DNA of 64,000 bases from Paraflavitalea sp. CAU 1676. GTDB taxonomy: Bacteria; Bacteroidota; Bacteroidia; Chitinophagales; Chitinophagaceae. The stretch covers positions 434,001 through 498,000 of the forward strand of contig NZ_JARHUJ010000006.1 in assembly GCF_029223285.1 (NCBI RefSeq), read 5' to 3'. Made by a program: the position numbers and the translations under genes. Every line of letters starts with the position of its first letter. The first letter of the stretch is position 1. Below are positions 8,722 through 16,551 of this stretch, in pieces. The notes below the pieces were generated by a model, which saw only the letters and a list, made by a program, of their open reading frames with translations, was not told the DNA's origin and did no database searches.

Positions 8722-10029
8722 ATGTTCGATAAACTCTTTAGCTGGGGTAAAAAGAAAGCAGAAGACCCTGCTATCCCATTTGGCCGGTATTCCGACAACA
8801 ACAAAACAGTCGCCAAAGTAGATCGCTGGACCGAAGCCGACAACCTTTTCAAAAAACAACAATACCCCGAAAGCCTCGAAGCCTTTTTTGATTACCTGCG
8901 CGACGAAGCCGAGCAAAATGTGATGCTGGAGCGCAACGGAACAGAAGGACGATTCCATTTATACCAGGGTTCCAAGATCGTACGGGGTGAGTTCAACAAT
9001 GAGCGAGTCGTGGCCGAAGTAACACTGGCCCGTATGGGACAACCCAGCGTACCTGTAATGCGCCGGCTGCTCGAAATGAACTTCAACCTGTATTACAGCC
9101 GTTATGCGCTCGATAGCGATCGGCTTTGTATGCGCTTTGACAGCAACATCAAATCCGCCAATCCCAATAAACTGTATTACGGATTGAAAGAACTGGCCAT
9201 TAAAGCCGACAAGCTCGACGATCTCCTCGTGCAGGAATTCACCTCCCTGCAATCCATCGATAGCGACCACGTGGCCGAAATACCCGATTCGGAAAAGGAG
9301 ATCAGGTATGATTATTTCACTAAATGGGTACAGGAAACCATCGATTATGCCGCCAGCCTCGATGCAGATAAATTTTCCGGAGCCATCTCCTACCTGCTGC
9401 TCACACTGGCCTTCCGTATTGACTATATGATTGGCCCCGAAGGAAAACTCCAGCTCGACCTGGAGAAGGTCATCGACATATACTTCAAAAAAGACGAAAA
9501 GCAAACGACCGAGCGAAACCAGGCCATGATCGAAGCCTACCGTAAGCTGATCACAAGGCCAAAAGAAGAAGTGTTTCCTTGTCTGTTCAGGTCCAAACAT
9601 ACTTTCTCCATCGTCGCACCGCAAAACCATAAGGCAGTCATCGACGCCATCAATGCGGCAGCCGGCAATATGATATGGTACCGCGACAACCAGTATCCCA
9701 TGATCGCAAATACGATCATCGAGTATGGATTCTCTTTTTGCCAGTATTCCTATAGTTTGCCCAAGCCGCTGACCGATCTGTTCCGCCTTTTTATGCAGAT
9801 CAACCATGCCGATTATTTTGCAGCCATGGGATTTGCATCGCAATACTATGATAAGGCATCCAACGAATTTGAGGTCGACGCCATCCGTGAACGTATAGAA
9901 GACATCGTTGCCGTGTGGAAGAACAAATTCACCAAACTTGAATTCAAAGTGTCTAACCTTCGGTACGATAACCTGGTTAATTTTAACACGACCTTTACCG
10001 CCGAGGTCACAGCACTTAATTTTGACTAA
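8722..10029 (+). CDS. Conserved protein with YbjN-like domain, partner of trypsin-like protease
   Basis: I do not recognise this 435-residue protein with certainty. It has no signal peptide or membrane segment. Residues about 35-165 (YPESLEAFFDYLRDEAEQNV, then HLYQGSKIVRGEF, then PVMRRLLEMNFNLYYSRYAL) look like a YbjN/type-III-chaperone-like alpha+beta fold: a pattern of helix, beta hairpin, then helix with LLxxNF and a downstream aspartate-rich end. A second part (about 270-435) is acidic and aromatic-rich without a family call. The downstream protease, 18 bases away, ends in a similar YbjN-like domain, so the pair probably works together. Cytosolic location is inferred. Confidence 0.6.
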   Translation: MFDKLFSWGKKKAEDPAIPFGRYSDNNKTVAKVDRWTEADNLFKKQQYPESLEAFFDYLRDEAEQNVMLERNGTEGRFHLYQGSKIVRGEFNNERVVAEVTLARMGQPSVPVMRRLLEMNFNLYYSRYALDSDRLCMRFDSNIKSANPNKLYYGLKELAIKADKLDDLLVQEFTSLQSIDSDHVAEIPDSEKEIRYDYFTKWVQETIDYAASLDADKFSGAISYLLLTLAFRIDYMIGPEGKLQLDLEKVIDIYFKKDEKQTTERNQAMIEAYRKLITRPKEEVFPCLFRSKHTFSIVAPQNHKAVIDAINAAAGNMIWYRDNQYPMIANTIIEYGFSFCQYSYSLPKPLTDLFRLFMQINHADYFAAMGFASQYYDKASNEFEVDAIRERIEDIVAVWKNKFTKLEFKVSNLRYDNLVNFNTTFTAEVTALNFD

Positions 10030-10047
10030 TACAGCAATACATTTCAC

Positions 10048-11151
10048 ATGCCTACCCAGGAAGTAATAGAAAAGTTTCATCCTGCCATCATACAGATCGC
10101 TACACAAACCGGTACTGGTACTGGCTTTTACCTACGCGAATACGACCTTATTGTAACTAACGATCATGTCGTACAAGACAATCCGGAAGTAACCATCGCC
10201 GGTAAAACATTCGAAAAGGCTTTGTCGAGAGTATGGTACACCGACCGCAAGCATGACCTGGCCTTCCTGCAGCCGCCCGCCGGTATTGAACTGCCCGCAC
10301 TTTCACTGGGCCGCTATGACGCGTTAAAGGATGGTGATGAAGTAATTGCCATTGGTCACCCTTACGGACTCAACTATACGGCTACACAAGGGGTAATCTC
10401 TAAAGTAGACCGGATCCGCGACGGACTTAAATTTATACAGATCGATGCGGCCATCAATCCAGGCAATAGCGGAGGCCCCCTCGTCAATGAGCAAGGCGAA
10501 GTGATTGGTGTCAATTCGTTTATCATTCGGGGTGGCGATAACCTTGGCTTTGCCCTGCCCGTAACTTATTTGCAGGCAGCCCTGCAACTATATGCGCCGC
10601 ACAAGGGAACACCATCCACCCGTTGCCCAAGTTGCGATTCGCTGGTATTGCCCGATACTATAGACTCCAGCAAATATTGCCCCGCCTGCGGAACAGAGGT
10701 TAAGTTGCCCGAAATGCCGGAGAAAGAAGTGGAAGCAGTGGGAGTAGCAAAAACGATCGAAGAGATCCTGAAAGAGTTGGGCAAGGATGTTAAACTGGCC
10801 CGTTCAGGAACCAACCGCTGGGAAGTAAAAGAAGGAAGTGCGAAGATCAAGATCACCTATAGTCCCGAAAACTACTTTATAGCAGGCGATGCTTACCTCT
10901 GTCAGTTACCGCCCGACGGAACAAAGATCAAACCACTTTATCAGTTCCTCTTGCAGGAAAATTACAGGATGAACGGCCTCGTATTGAGTTGCGCCAGCCA
11001 GAATGTGATCTTATCCTGCGTGATATACGATCTCGATATCTCCAAGGAATTAGGAGCCGACATGTTTAATACGCTCTTCAAAAATGCCGACCACTACGAT
11101 GATCTGCTGAAGACGCAATATGGCTGTGTAGACAGGCTCGAAGAAGTTTAA
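10048..11151 (+). CDS. Trypsin-like serine protease with zinc ribbon and YbjN-like C-terminus
   Basis: The first ~190 residues are an HtrA/trypsin-type domain with all three catalytic residues: His in VTNDHVV (about residue 47), Asp in RKHDLAFLQ (about 71) and Ser in AINPGNSGGPLVNEQGE (about 139). There is no signal peptide or PDZ domain, unlike periplasmic HtrA/DegP. A four-cysteine zinc ribbon follows (CPSCDSL and CPACGTEV, about residues 193-216). The last ~130 residues (KLARSGTNRWEVKEG, then NYFIAGDAYLCQLP, then LLQENYRMNGLVLSC) resemble YbjN. The order protease, ribbon, YbjN-like domain suggests a cytosolic quality-control or regulatory protease. It lies 18 bases after its partner gene. 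Confidence 0.8.
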   Translation: MPTQEVIEKFHPAIIQIATQTGTGTGFYLREYDLIVTNDHVVQDNPEVTIAGKTFEKALSRVWYTDRKHDLAFLQPPAGIELPALSLGRYDALKDGDEVIAIGHPYGLNYTATQGVISKVDRIRDGLKFIQIDAAINPGNSGGPLVNEQGEVIGVNSFIIRGGDNLGFALPVTYLQAALQLYAPHKGTPSTRCPSCDSLVLPDTIDSSKYCPACGTEVKLPEMPEKEVEAVGVAKTIEEILKELGKDVKLARSGTNRWEVKEGSAKIKITYSPENYFIAGDAYLCQLPPDGTKIKPLYQFLLQENYRMNGLVLSCASQNVILSCVIYDLDISKELGADMFNTLFKNADHYDDLLKTQYGCVDRLEEV

Positions 11152-11162
11152 GCCAGGAACCA

Positions 11163-11170
11163 TAACTTTG
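11163..11170 (+). promoter_or_regulatory. Possible -7 element (TAACTTTG) for recX
   Basis: A perfect TAnnTTTG in the 25-base gap before recX, 6 bases before the ATG at 11177. It would let recX be expressed apart from the protease gene. There is no clear -33 match. Confidence 0.4.
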
Positions 11171-11176
11171 GCGCCC

Positions 11177-11665
11177 ATGTTTCAACGTAAACAGCTTACC
11201 AAAGAACAAGCATTGCAAAAGGCCAGACACTACTGTGGCTACCAGGAGCGCAGCCACCAGGAAGTGAAGGAGAAATTGTACACCTTCGGTTTATACAAAC
11301 AACAGGTGGAAGAATTATTGTCTCAACTCATTGAAGAAAACTACCTCAATGAAGAGCGGTATGCCATTCAGTTTGCGGGAGGACGGTTTCGGATGAAACA
11401 CTGGGGGCGGGTGAAGATCAAATACGAATTGAAGCAGAATCGGGTAAGTGAATACAACATCAAAAAGGCCATGAAGGAGATTGATGAAGAAGATTACAGC
11501 AAAACGCTTCATCAATTGGCTGCTAAAAAGTGGACCTCCATTCGCGGTGAAGGAGTAAACCACTATGTAAAACTTAGCAAAACGACCGATTACCTGCTAC
11601 AAAAAGGATATGAACCAGAATTGATCAAGCAAGCCATTGCCGCTATCCGCAAAAAGGAAGATTAA
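11177..11665 (+). CDS. recX: RecX-family regulator of RecA
   Basis: RecX proteins bind along RecA filaments and limit their growth. The 162-residue protein has the three-helix repeats of the family: QALQKARHYCGYQERSHQEV (repeat 1), VEELLSQLIEENYLNEERYA (repeat 2, with the typical LxExxYLNxERYA signature) and WGRVKIKYELKQNRV (repeat 3, matching the family G-x-x-K-I-x-x-E-L-x-x-x-G/R pattern). Length is normal. A TTG at 11168 could start it, but ATG 11177 (MFQRKQLT) fits better. recA itself lies at 50.2-51.2 kb, so the pair is not adjacent here. Confidence 0.88.
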   Translation: MFQRKQLTKEQALQKARHYCGYQERSHQEVKEKLYTFGLYKQQVEELLSQLIEENYLNEERYAIQFAGGRFRMKHWGRVKIKYELKQNRVSEYNIKKAMKEIDEEDYSKTLHQLAAKKWTSIRGEGVNHYVKLSKTTDYLLQKGYEPELIKQAIAAIRKKED

Positions 11666-11789
11666 AGTTCCATGAAATAGAACCCTGAATATGCCGGCTA
11701 CTAACAACCGGTAGCTTTAAGCACGACCAATCCAGGCACAGCCCACCAGTCCTGGCATCATTCTTTTGTCTCCTTTAGAAAAAGCAGTT

Positions 11790-12302
11790 ATGAAAGTACT
11801 TACCTCGCTGGTAGGTGGACTGGCAGGTGCCATAAGTGTTACCATTTTACACGAAATCGCACGTAAACTTGCCCCATCTGCTCCACGCCTAGATAAGCTG
11901 GGCGAACACGCAACAGCCCGCCTGATCGAAAAAACAGGCCACGATGCGCCCCGCGGTCAGGCGCTGCGATCTACCGCATTAGCGGGCGACCTTATTGGCA
12001 ATACGTTGTATTATAGTCTGGCCGGTACGCGTATCAATAAGGCCTTAACTACAGGCAGCCTCCTTGGTCTCGGTGCTGGCATAGGAGCACTCAAACTTCC
12101 CCAGGTGCTGGGCTTCAATGAACACCATACCAACAACACACCTAAAAAGCGTTGGTTGACAATGGGGCTTTACATAGCAGGTGGGCTTATCGCAGCCGGC
12201 GTAACCAAATGGCTCGAAAACCGCGCAAATAAAAAACCTTTAGTAGCCCGCACCAAAGCACCCGACGAAGCCTATAAACCAGTATTGGATATAACAGTAT
12301 AA
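11790..12302 (+). CDS. Putative membrane protein, glycine/alanine-rich
   Basis: A 170-residue protein of no family I can name. The N-terminus (VLTSLVGGLAGAISVTILHE), a middle stretch (ALTTGSLLGLGAGIGALKLP) and a late one (WLTMGLYIAGGLIAAGVTKW) are hydrophobic enough for two to three membrane helices, with a conserved-looking HEIARKLAPSAPRLDKLGE segment after the first. The ATG at 11790 is chosen over a TTG at 11766 because it begins directly at the hydrophobic helix. Orthologues seem to occur as small inner-membrane proteins in Chitinophagaceae, but this is from memory and function is unknown. Confidence 0.6.
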   Translation: MKVLTSLVGGLAGAISVTILHEIARKLAPSAPRLDKLGEHATARLIEKTGHDAPRGQALRSTALAGDLIGNTLYYSLAGTRINKALTTGSLLGLGAGIGALKLPQVLGFNEHHTNNTPKKRWLTMGLYIAGGLIAAGVTKWLENRANKKPLVARTKAPDEAYKPVLDITV

Positions 12303-12369
12303 GCCCCGTAACCGAATCCGTAGATAAGTTGAAATCCGAATCTATCAAATCCTAATAAATTCAATTACT

Positions 12370-12645
12370 ATGGATCTCGGCGAACAAATCTTAAAGATCT
12401 TGAATAAGAAATATGAGCCACTTTCGCTCATAGAAACAAGGTTTAATCAGTTTGATCTGGCATTTAAAACTGACCGTGATGGACTACCGCTGGTTGCCTT
12501 TGTCGGTCACAAGGACGACGCTGGCAAACTTTTGGGCGAACGTTTTGCCCGTCGTCTCAGGCAACTCGTCAATGGCAGGATCATTAAGGAAAGCTGGGAA
12601 TACAAAGGCGAAGCCTGTATGGAATGCAGTGCCAGCCGCAATTGA
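12370..12645 (+). CDS. Small conserved protein of unknown function (91 aa)
   Basis: Charged, soluble, no signal peptide, no recognisable motif except a C-terminal CMECSAS with two cysteines three residues apart. The sequence alternates like a compact alpha/beta fold (KYEPLSLIETRFNQFDLAFKT, read as helix then strand, then LPLVAFVGHKDDAGKLLGE). It follows the membrane protein gene after 67 bases and is followed by a hairpin at 12664. Coding character is supported by its clean ATG and the downstream hairpin. No function is suggested. Confidence 0.5.
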   Translation: MDLGEQILKILNKKYEPLSLIETRFNQFDLAFKTDRDGLPLVAFVGHKDDAGKLLGERFARRLRQLVNGRIIKESWEYKGEACMECSASRN

Positions 12646-12663
12646 ATGTTAAGTAAAGAAAAA

Positions 12664-12684
12664 CCCGGTACATGTCGCACCGGG
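12664..12684. terminator. Hairpin between convergent genes
   Basis: CCCGGT and ACCGGG pair perfectly around a 9-base loop. It lies between the plus-strand 91-residue gene and the end of the minus-strand M28 peptidase. On the minus strand it is followed by TTTTTCTTT, so it fits best as the peptidase terminator; the plus-strand T content is weak. Confidence 0.5.
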
Positions 12685-12726
12685 CTTGGCTTTGTAAGGG
12701 TCACCCCCTTCTATATGAATATTTAG

Positions 12727-14373
12727 TTATCGTTTGGATTTAAATTCCGATCCGTCTTTCCATGCAGGCACCTGATCGCCATACGCAATGCGTTTACCAA
12801 CTTCAAACAACAATTTCAAATCGTCCAGGCCACCGGCCAAAGTCCAGGTGGCAGCGTCATACTGGTCTGATGGGCGATGATAATGTTTATCCTGGTATTC
12901 TTCATGGATCTTCTCCCCGTATTCTTTGCCCTTACCAACAACATCGATACCCCGCTCAGTGTACAGTGCGGGAATACCCACTTTCGCAAAATTGAAATGG
13001 TCCGAGCGGTAATAATACCCTGCTTCGGGATGGTTCTCGTAGGCGATATAGCGACCTGCTTTTTCAGCAGCTTCCTTGAGATAGTCTTCCAGGTCCGACT
13101 GACCCTGACCTACCACAATAATATCTTTTGTCGACTCAAAGGGGCTTAACCCATCCATGTTGATATTGGCAATGGTTTTCGCAGCTGGATAAACCGGGTT
13201 TTGGGCATACCAGGCCGATCCCCACAGTCCCTGCTCTTCTGCAGTTACGGAAAGAAAAATAATAGTCCGCTCTGGTTTTTCAGAAAGGCTTTTGAAGCCG
13301 CGTGCAAGTTCGATCAGCCCCGCTGTGGCACTGGCATTATCAAAAGCACCATTGTATATCGAATCCCCTTTCTCGTCGGCCTTACCGATACCGAGGTGAT
13401 CCCAGTGTGCCGTGTAGATGATATATTCATCCGGGCGCTTGCTACCAGTGATCTTCCCGATAACGTTGTGCGATTTATTATAGACGGGCGTCACCTTCAT
13501 GGTGGTGGATAGTTTTATGCCCAGCGGGGTTCCTTTGAAACCGCGAACATCAGCTTTGGCCAATAAGCTACTGTCAAGACCAGCCGCACCTAACAACTTA
13601 GTTGCGGTGGGGCCAGATACCCAACCGATCACGTCGCAAAGTTGCTCTGTTTTGCCCCTGTTGTCAAGGCGCAGGCGCGATCCGTTCCAGTTGTTTTGCA
13701 CAACTGAAAAAGGATAACTGGCAGCCTGGGTATTGTGCACGATCAGGCAACCTTTTGCTCCCTGGCGTGCAGCCTCTTCAAACTTGTAAGTCCAGCGGCC
13801 ATAATAGGTCATGGTTTTGCCCTTGAATAAAGTACTGTCACCACTGTTGTAGCCCGGATCATTCACCAATACCAGCACTACCTTACCCTTAACATCAAGA
13901 CCGGCATAATCATTCCAGTTGTATTCGGGCGCCACAACACCATACCCTGCAAATACCAGCTCGTTTTTGTCAAGTGTTATCAGTGAATCGGTCTTGTCGG
14001 TCCAGATCACGTAATCATCAAACCCTTTCAAATTGAAATTACCCTTGCCACTTTCAACAGCCATAGACGAAGCAGCAGCAGTAGTAATATTGACCATAGG
14101 AACATCCTGAAAATAGCTGTCGCCATTGCCAGGTTCCAGACCAGCCAATGCAAACTGCTCTTTAAGATAATTGATCGTTTTGGTCTCACCTTCTGTAAAA
14201 GGCTTACGGCCCTGGAAATCATCTGAGGCCAGTACTGCTATGTGTTTGGCCAAACTGTCGGCCCTCATAACAGCAGCGCCCTCGTCATTGCTGGCGGATG
14301 CAGATTTATTTTCACCGCAGGCAGCAATCACTGAGGCAGCTGCCAGCGAAAAAGGAATAAGATACGAACGCAT
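12727..14373 (-). CDS. M28-family zinc peptidase lipoprotein with PA domain
   Basis: The N-terminus MRSYLIPFSLAAASVIAAC is a lipoprotein signal (Cys 19). A PA (protease-associated) insert is visible around residues 140-250 (ELVFAGYGVVAPEYNWNDY, GKVVLVLVNDPGY). The catalytic domain has all di-zinc ligands of M28: H and D in YTAHWDHLGIG (about 320), D in NGAFDNASATAGLIEL (about 343), the EE pair in VTAEEQGLWGS (about 377), D in NINMDGLSP (about 402) and H in SDHFNFAKVGIP (about 461). It is predicted to be an aminopeptidase at the cell envelope. Length of 548 is usual for the PA-containing branch. Confidence 0.9.
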   Translation of the reverse strand: MRSYLIPFSLAAASVIAACGENKSASASNDEGAAVMRADSLAKHIAVLASDDFQGRKPFTEGETKTINYLKEQFALAGLEPGNGDSYFQDVPMVNITTAAASSMAVESGKGNFNLKGFDDYVIWTDKTDSLITLDKNELVFAGYGVVAPEYNWNDYAGLDVKGKVVLVLVNDPGYNSGDSTLFKGKTMTYYGRWTYKFEEAARQGAKGCLIVHNTQAASYPFSVVQNNWNGSRLRLDNRGKTEQLCDVIGWVSGPTATKLLGAAGLDSSLLAKADVRGFKGTPLGIKLSTTMKVTPVYNKSHNVIGKITGSKRPDEYIIYTAHWDHLGIGKADEKGDSIYNGAFDNASATAGLIELARGFKSLSEKPERTIIFLSVTAEEQGLWGSAWYAQNPVYPAAKTIANINMDGLSPFESTKDIIVVGQGQSDLEDYLKEAAEKAGRYIAYENHPEAGYYYRSDHFNFAKVGIPALYTERGIDVVGKGKEYGEKIHEEYQDKHYHRPSDQYDAATWTLAGGLDDLKLLFEVGKRIAYGDQVPAWKDGSEFKSKR

Positions 14374-14638
14374 AATAATTGTAGTTTTTAAAGAAGACTA
14401 AAAGGTAAGACAAAACAGCAATAAATCACCCGGATCAGAGCATCTCTCGATCAATCTTCAACAGGCTCGGTTGCAGTAGGTTATTTAAAACATGCAGTAA
14501 CATCTTCCTGAAAAGCAATGCGGTGGCCAATATAGGCTATGCGAAACCCTATTGCAGCCAATAAACACATTATATTAAATGCGCATTAAAACACCCGCTT
14601 AGCCGGAGGTTTTTGGCACATAGCGGCACGCTTATTGA

Positions 14639-14655
14639 AATACGTAATTCGTATT
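14639..14655. promoter_or_regulatory. Inverted repeat upstream of 84-residue gene, possible operator
   Basis: AATACG and CGTATT are perfect inverted copies around a 5-base spacer, ending 23 bases before the ATG at 14679. Position suits an operator or a small 5'-UTR hairpin. No regulator is assigned. Confidence 0.35.
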
Positions 14656-14667
14656 ACATCACATAAA

Positions 14668-14676
14668 AAGGAGGTG
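14668..14676 (+). promoter_or_regulatory. Unusually strong Shine-Dalgarno (AAGGAGGTG)
   Basis: A near-perfect anti-16S match, with GGAGG ending 4 bases before the ATG at 14679. Bacteroidetes genes mostly lack such sites and nearly all neighbours here do too, so this both fixes the start and marks the gene as unusual. Confidence 0.7.
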
Positions 14677-14678
14677 TT

Positions 14679-14933
14679 ATGAAAATCAGGACAGAGATCT
14701 TCGAATTAACGGTAGATGGAAAACCAGTAGTGGTTAAAGCTACCCCTTACCAAACGCTCTCGACAGAAACGAGGTTTAGAGTAAGTGTGAATGAGAGCCC
14801 TGTGCACATATTTGCATGGGACAAAGACCTGAATCGCCTTACCGCGATCGATAGCAGCAACGCTGCAGGTCATATGCCAGAAAAGATCGATGAAGCTATA
14901 GGTCGCCAACTCTATCAACGGGTGGCAGCTTAA
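14679..14933 (+). CDS. Small conserved protein of unknown function (84 aa)
   Basis: A soluble 84-residue protein with two predicted beta hairpins (TEIFELTVDGKPVVVKATPY read in order, then ETRFRVSVNESPVHIFAWD) and a C-terminal helix (PEKIDEAIGRQLYQRVA). The motif ETRFRVSxNxSPVHIFAWD appears in similar small Bacteroidetes proteins, from memory. Function is unknown. A strong Shine-Dalgarno precedes it and a strong terminator follows, so it is a self-contained single-gene unit that is probably well expressed. Confidence 0.7.
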   Translation: MKIRTEIFELTVDGKPVVVKATPYQTLSTETRFRVSVNESPVHIFAWDKDLNRLTAIDSSNAAGHMPEKIDEAIGRQLYQRVAA

Positions 14934-14965
14934 AAATAATATAATATCCAATTTCAGAAAAACTG

Positions 14966-14993
14966 AACGCAGGGCGCAAACCCTGCGTTTTTT
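14966..14993. terminator. Strong intrinsic terminator shared by 84-residue gene and NAD operon
   Basis: AACGCAGGG and CCCTGCGTT form a 9-bp perfect stem around the loop CGCAAA, followed on the plus strand by a T run. Read on the minus strand the same hairpin sits 12 bases after the kptA stop and is followed by CAGTTTTTC, so it can also end the 8-gene NAD operon. Confidence 0.75.
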
Positions 14994-15000
14994 ATTGGTA

Positions 15001-15543
15001 CTATTCTGCTTTGATGTACGCCGCCGGCACTTCATCGGCCAGCCAAACCCCATTCGCGGAAACGTAAAAAACATAACCAGCCGCCTGCATGGCCCTGGCA
15101 TCGATATGAAGCAATACCGGTTTACCATGGCGGCCTCCCACTGCAACAGCGGTTTGGGGATCGGCCGTCAAATGCACATGGTGCCGTTGGCGCCGCTTCA
15201 ATCCTTCCTTCAATACAATGGCCAGCGAATGAGCTGCCGTGCCATGATACAATATATCCGGGGCCACCGCAACGGGCAGTTGCAGGTCAACCTCAACACT
15301 ATGGCCCTGGTTGGCGCGTATCATGGTGCCATCGTCATTAAAAGCAAAACGCTTCTTGTCGTTGGTATCGACAATTACCTGCAAAAGCGAACGGTCAAGG
15401 GTCGTTCCGTGCAAATTGATCTTACTGATCAACTCGTCCACAAAAGCCCACCCGCCTTCCTGCAGGGTAAGGCCAATAGCTTCCGGCCTATGCCGCAAAA
15501 CCAGGCTCAGGAATTTACTGGTCCTGGCCAATTCTTTATTCAT
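15001..15543 (-). CDS. kptA: RNA 2'-phosphotransferase (Tpt1/KptA)
   Basis: KptA moves an internal RNA 2'-phosphate to NAD+, giving ADP-ribose 1'',2''-cyclic phosphate and nicotinamide. The 180 residues carry the catalytic Arg-His-Arg-Arg set known from Tpt1: R17-H18 in LVLRHRPE, R76 in MIRANQGHS and R120 in KRRQRHHVHLT, along with the NAD-binding LYHGT at about 99. N-terminal winged-helix part and C-terminal ADP-ribosyltransferase part are both complete. It is the last gene of the NAD operon, 3 bases after the NadR-like gene, and ends at the hairpin. No RNA ligase accompanies it. Its by-product nicotinamide can be salvaged by the operon's NAMPT. Confidence 0.93.
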   Translation of the reverse strand: MNKELARTSKFLSLVLRHRPEAIGLTLQEGGWAFVDELISKINLHGTTLDRSLLQVIVDTNDKKRFAFNDDGTMIRANQGHSVEVDLQLPVAVAPDILYHGTAAHSLAIVLKEGLKRRQRHHVHLTADPQTAVAVGGRHGKPVLLHIDARAMQAAGYVFYVSANGVWLADEVPAAYIKAE

Positions 15544-15546
15544 ACA

Positions 15547-16542
15547 TTAAATAATTCTGTTGTTAAAAAATACCTGTTCAATCTCCGCCTTTGCCCGTTC
15601 AAACCGTTCCTCCCAATTACCACCGACCATCACATAGGGAATACCCGCGTCCATCAACTGCTGCTCATGAAACCGGCTCAGCGCATTTCTTTCGGACTCC
15701 TGTAAGCGCGTCCCATCCTGCACATGCGGACAATCGGTATCCAGGAAAATATGCAGGTCAAACCGGTTGGCCGCTTCAATCCAATCAGGTACAACCAGCT
15801 CCCGCCCAAATAAATACTTCGAGTATGATTTGGTAATATTCACGTCGGTATCGCATACCAGGATCCTGTTGGCCTCCCGAACCTTTTCGTTGATCGTAGC
15901 GGCATGTAGGGTGGCAATCTTCAGCAAGTCCTCAAATACAACTTCGTCAGTGGTTTCTATCACCTCCCGGGCCATTTCAGGCACAAAAGACGTTGTAAAG
16001 TAATTGCCAAGTCTTTCCGCCAGGGTAGATTTTCCTGTCGATTCGGAGCCGCTGAGGCAGATTTTCTTCACAAACCACGGCCTGGCAGCAGGAGCAATCA
16101 AATCCCAATGTTCAAATGGATTGCGCAAAATGCTGCTCGCGGCCACCGGCACCTGCTTACGCGCCTGGTCAAAACAAACATGCTCAATACCGAGAAACTC
16201 GGCAACATAATCACCATAGGGCTCCGACGAAACAAAAACCTCGATACCGGCAAAATGATTACGAATGTAATTCGCCCACAAGGCAGAAATGCTGCGTGAA
16301 GAGACCGAGCTATTAGGCAACACCGCTTCATCATACTCCACCAGCGCAACCGATACCCGCTCGTTATCCCCAAAGCTTTCCTCCAACCAACCTTTACGCA
16401 CCTGTCCACCGATCTGCTCCTTCTCCGATGCACACAACATCACCACCAGGTGCTCGCAGTACAACAACGCAAAATCGATCATCGCCAGGTGACCCGCATG
16501 CAGCGGCATGAACTTTCCCAAAACCAATCCCTTTTTCTTCAT
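15547..16542 (-). CDS. nadR: NadR-like NMN adenylyltransferase / ribosylnicotinamide kinase
   Basis: Two domains. Residues 1-~150 are a nucleotidyltransferase with GKFMPLHAGH (the HxGH motif at H15-H18) and a likely SSILR nucleotide loop at 136-140. Residues ~155-331 are a P-loop kinase with GSESTGKST at 165-173 and a DTD acid motif near 230. This is the NadR architecture without the N-terminal HTH seen in enterobacteria. The kinase would phosphorylate nicotinamide riboside to NMN and the first domain would adenylate NMN to NAD+. It starts 9 bases after the TonB receptor and ends 3 bases before kptA. Confidence 0.88.
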   Translation of the reverse strand: MKKKGLVLGKFMPLHAGHLAMIDFALLYCEHLVVMLCASEKEQIGGQVRKGWLEESFGDNERVSVALVEYDEAVLPNSSVSSRSISALWANYIRNHFAGIEVFVSSEPYGDYVAEFLGIEHVCFDQARKQVPVAASSILRNPFEHWDLIAPAARPWFVKKICLSGSESTGKSTLAERLGNYFTTSFVPEMAREVIETTDEVVFEDLLKIATLHAATINEKVREANRILVCDTDVNITKSYSKYLFGRELVVPDWIEAANRFDLHIFLDTDCPHVQDGTRLQESERNALSRFHEQQLMDAGIPYVMVGGNWEERFERAKAEIEQVFFNNRII

Positions 16543-16551
16543 ACGTTAAAC

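Larger units (their letters stand above)
14374..14678. other. Intergenic region before the 84-residue gene
   Basis: About 305 bases between divergent genes. No frame looks coding. The only structure I see is an inverted repeat AATACG-taatt-CGTATT at 14639-14655 and the Shine-Dalgarno at 14668. Confidence 0.5.

Noticed and set aside
8959-10107. Long open frame antisense to the YbjN-like and protease genes
   Set aside because: It crosses the junction of two real genes, has cysteine- and histidine-rich composition typical of antisense frames and no recognisable domain.
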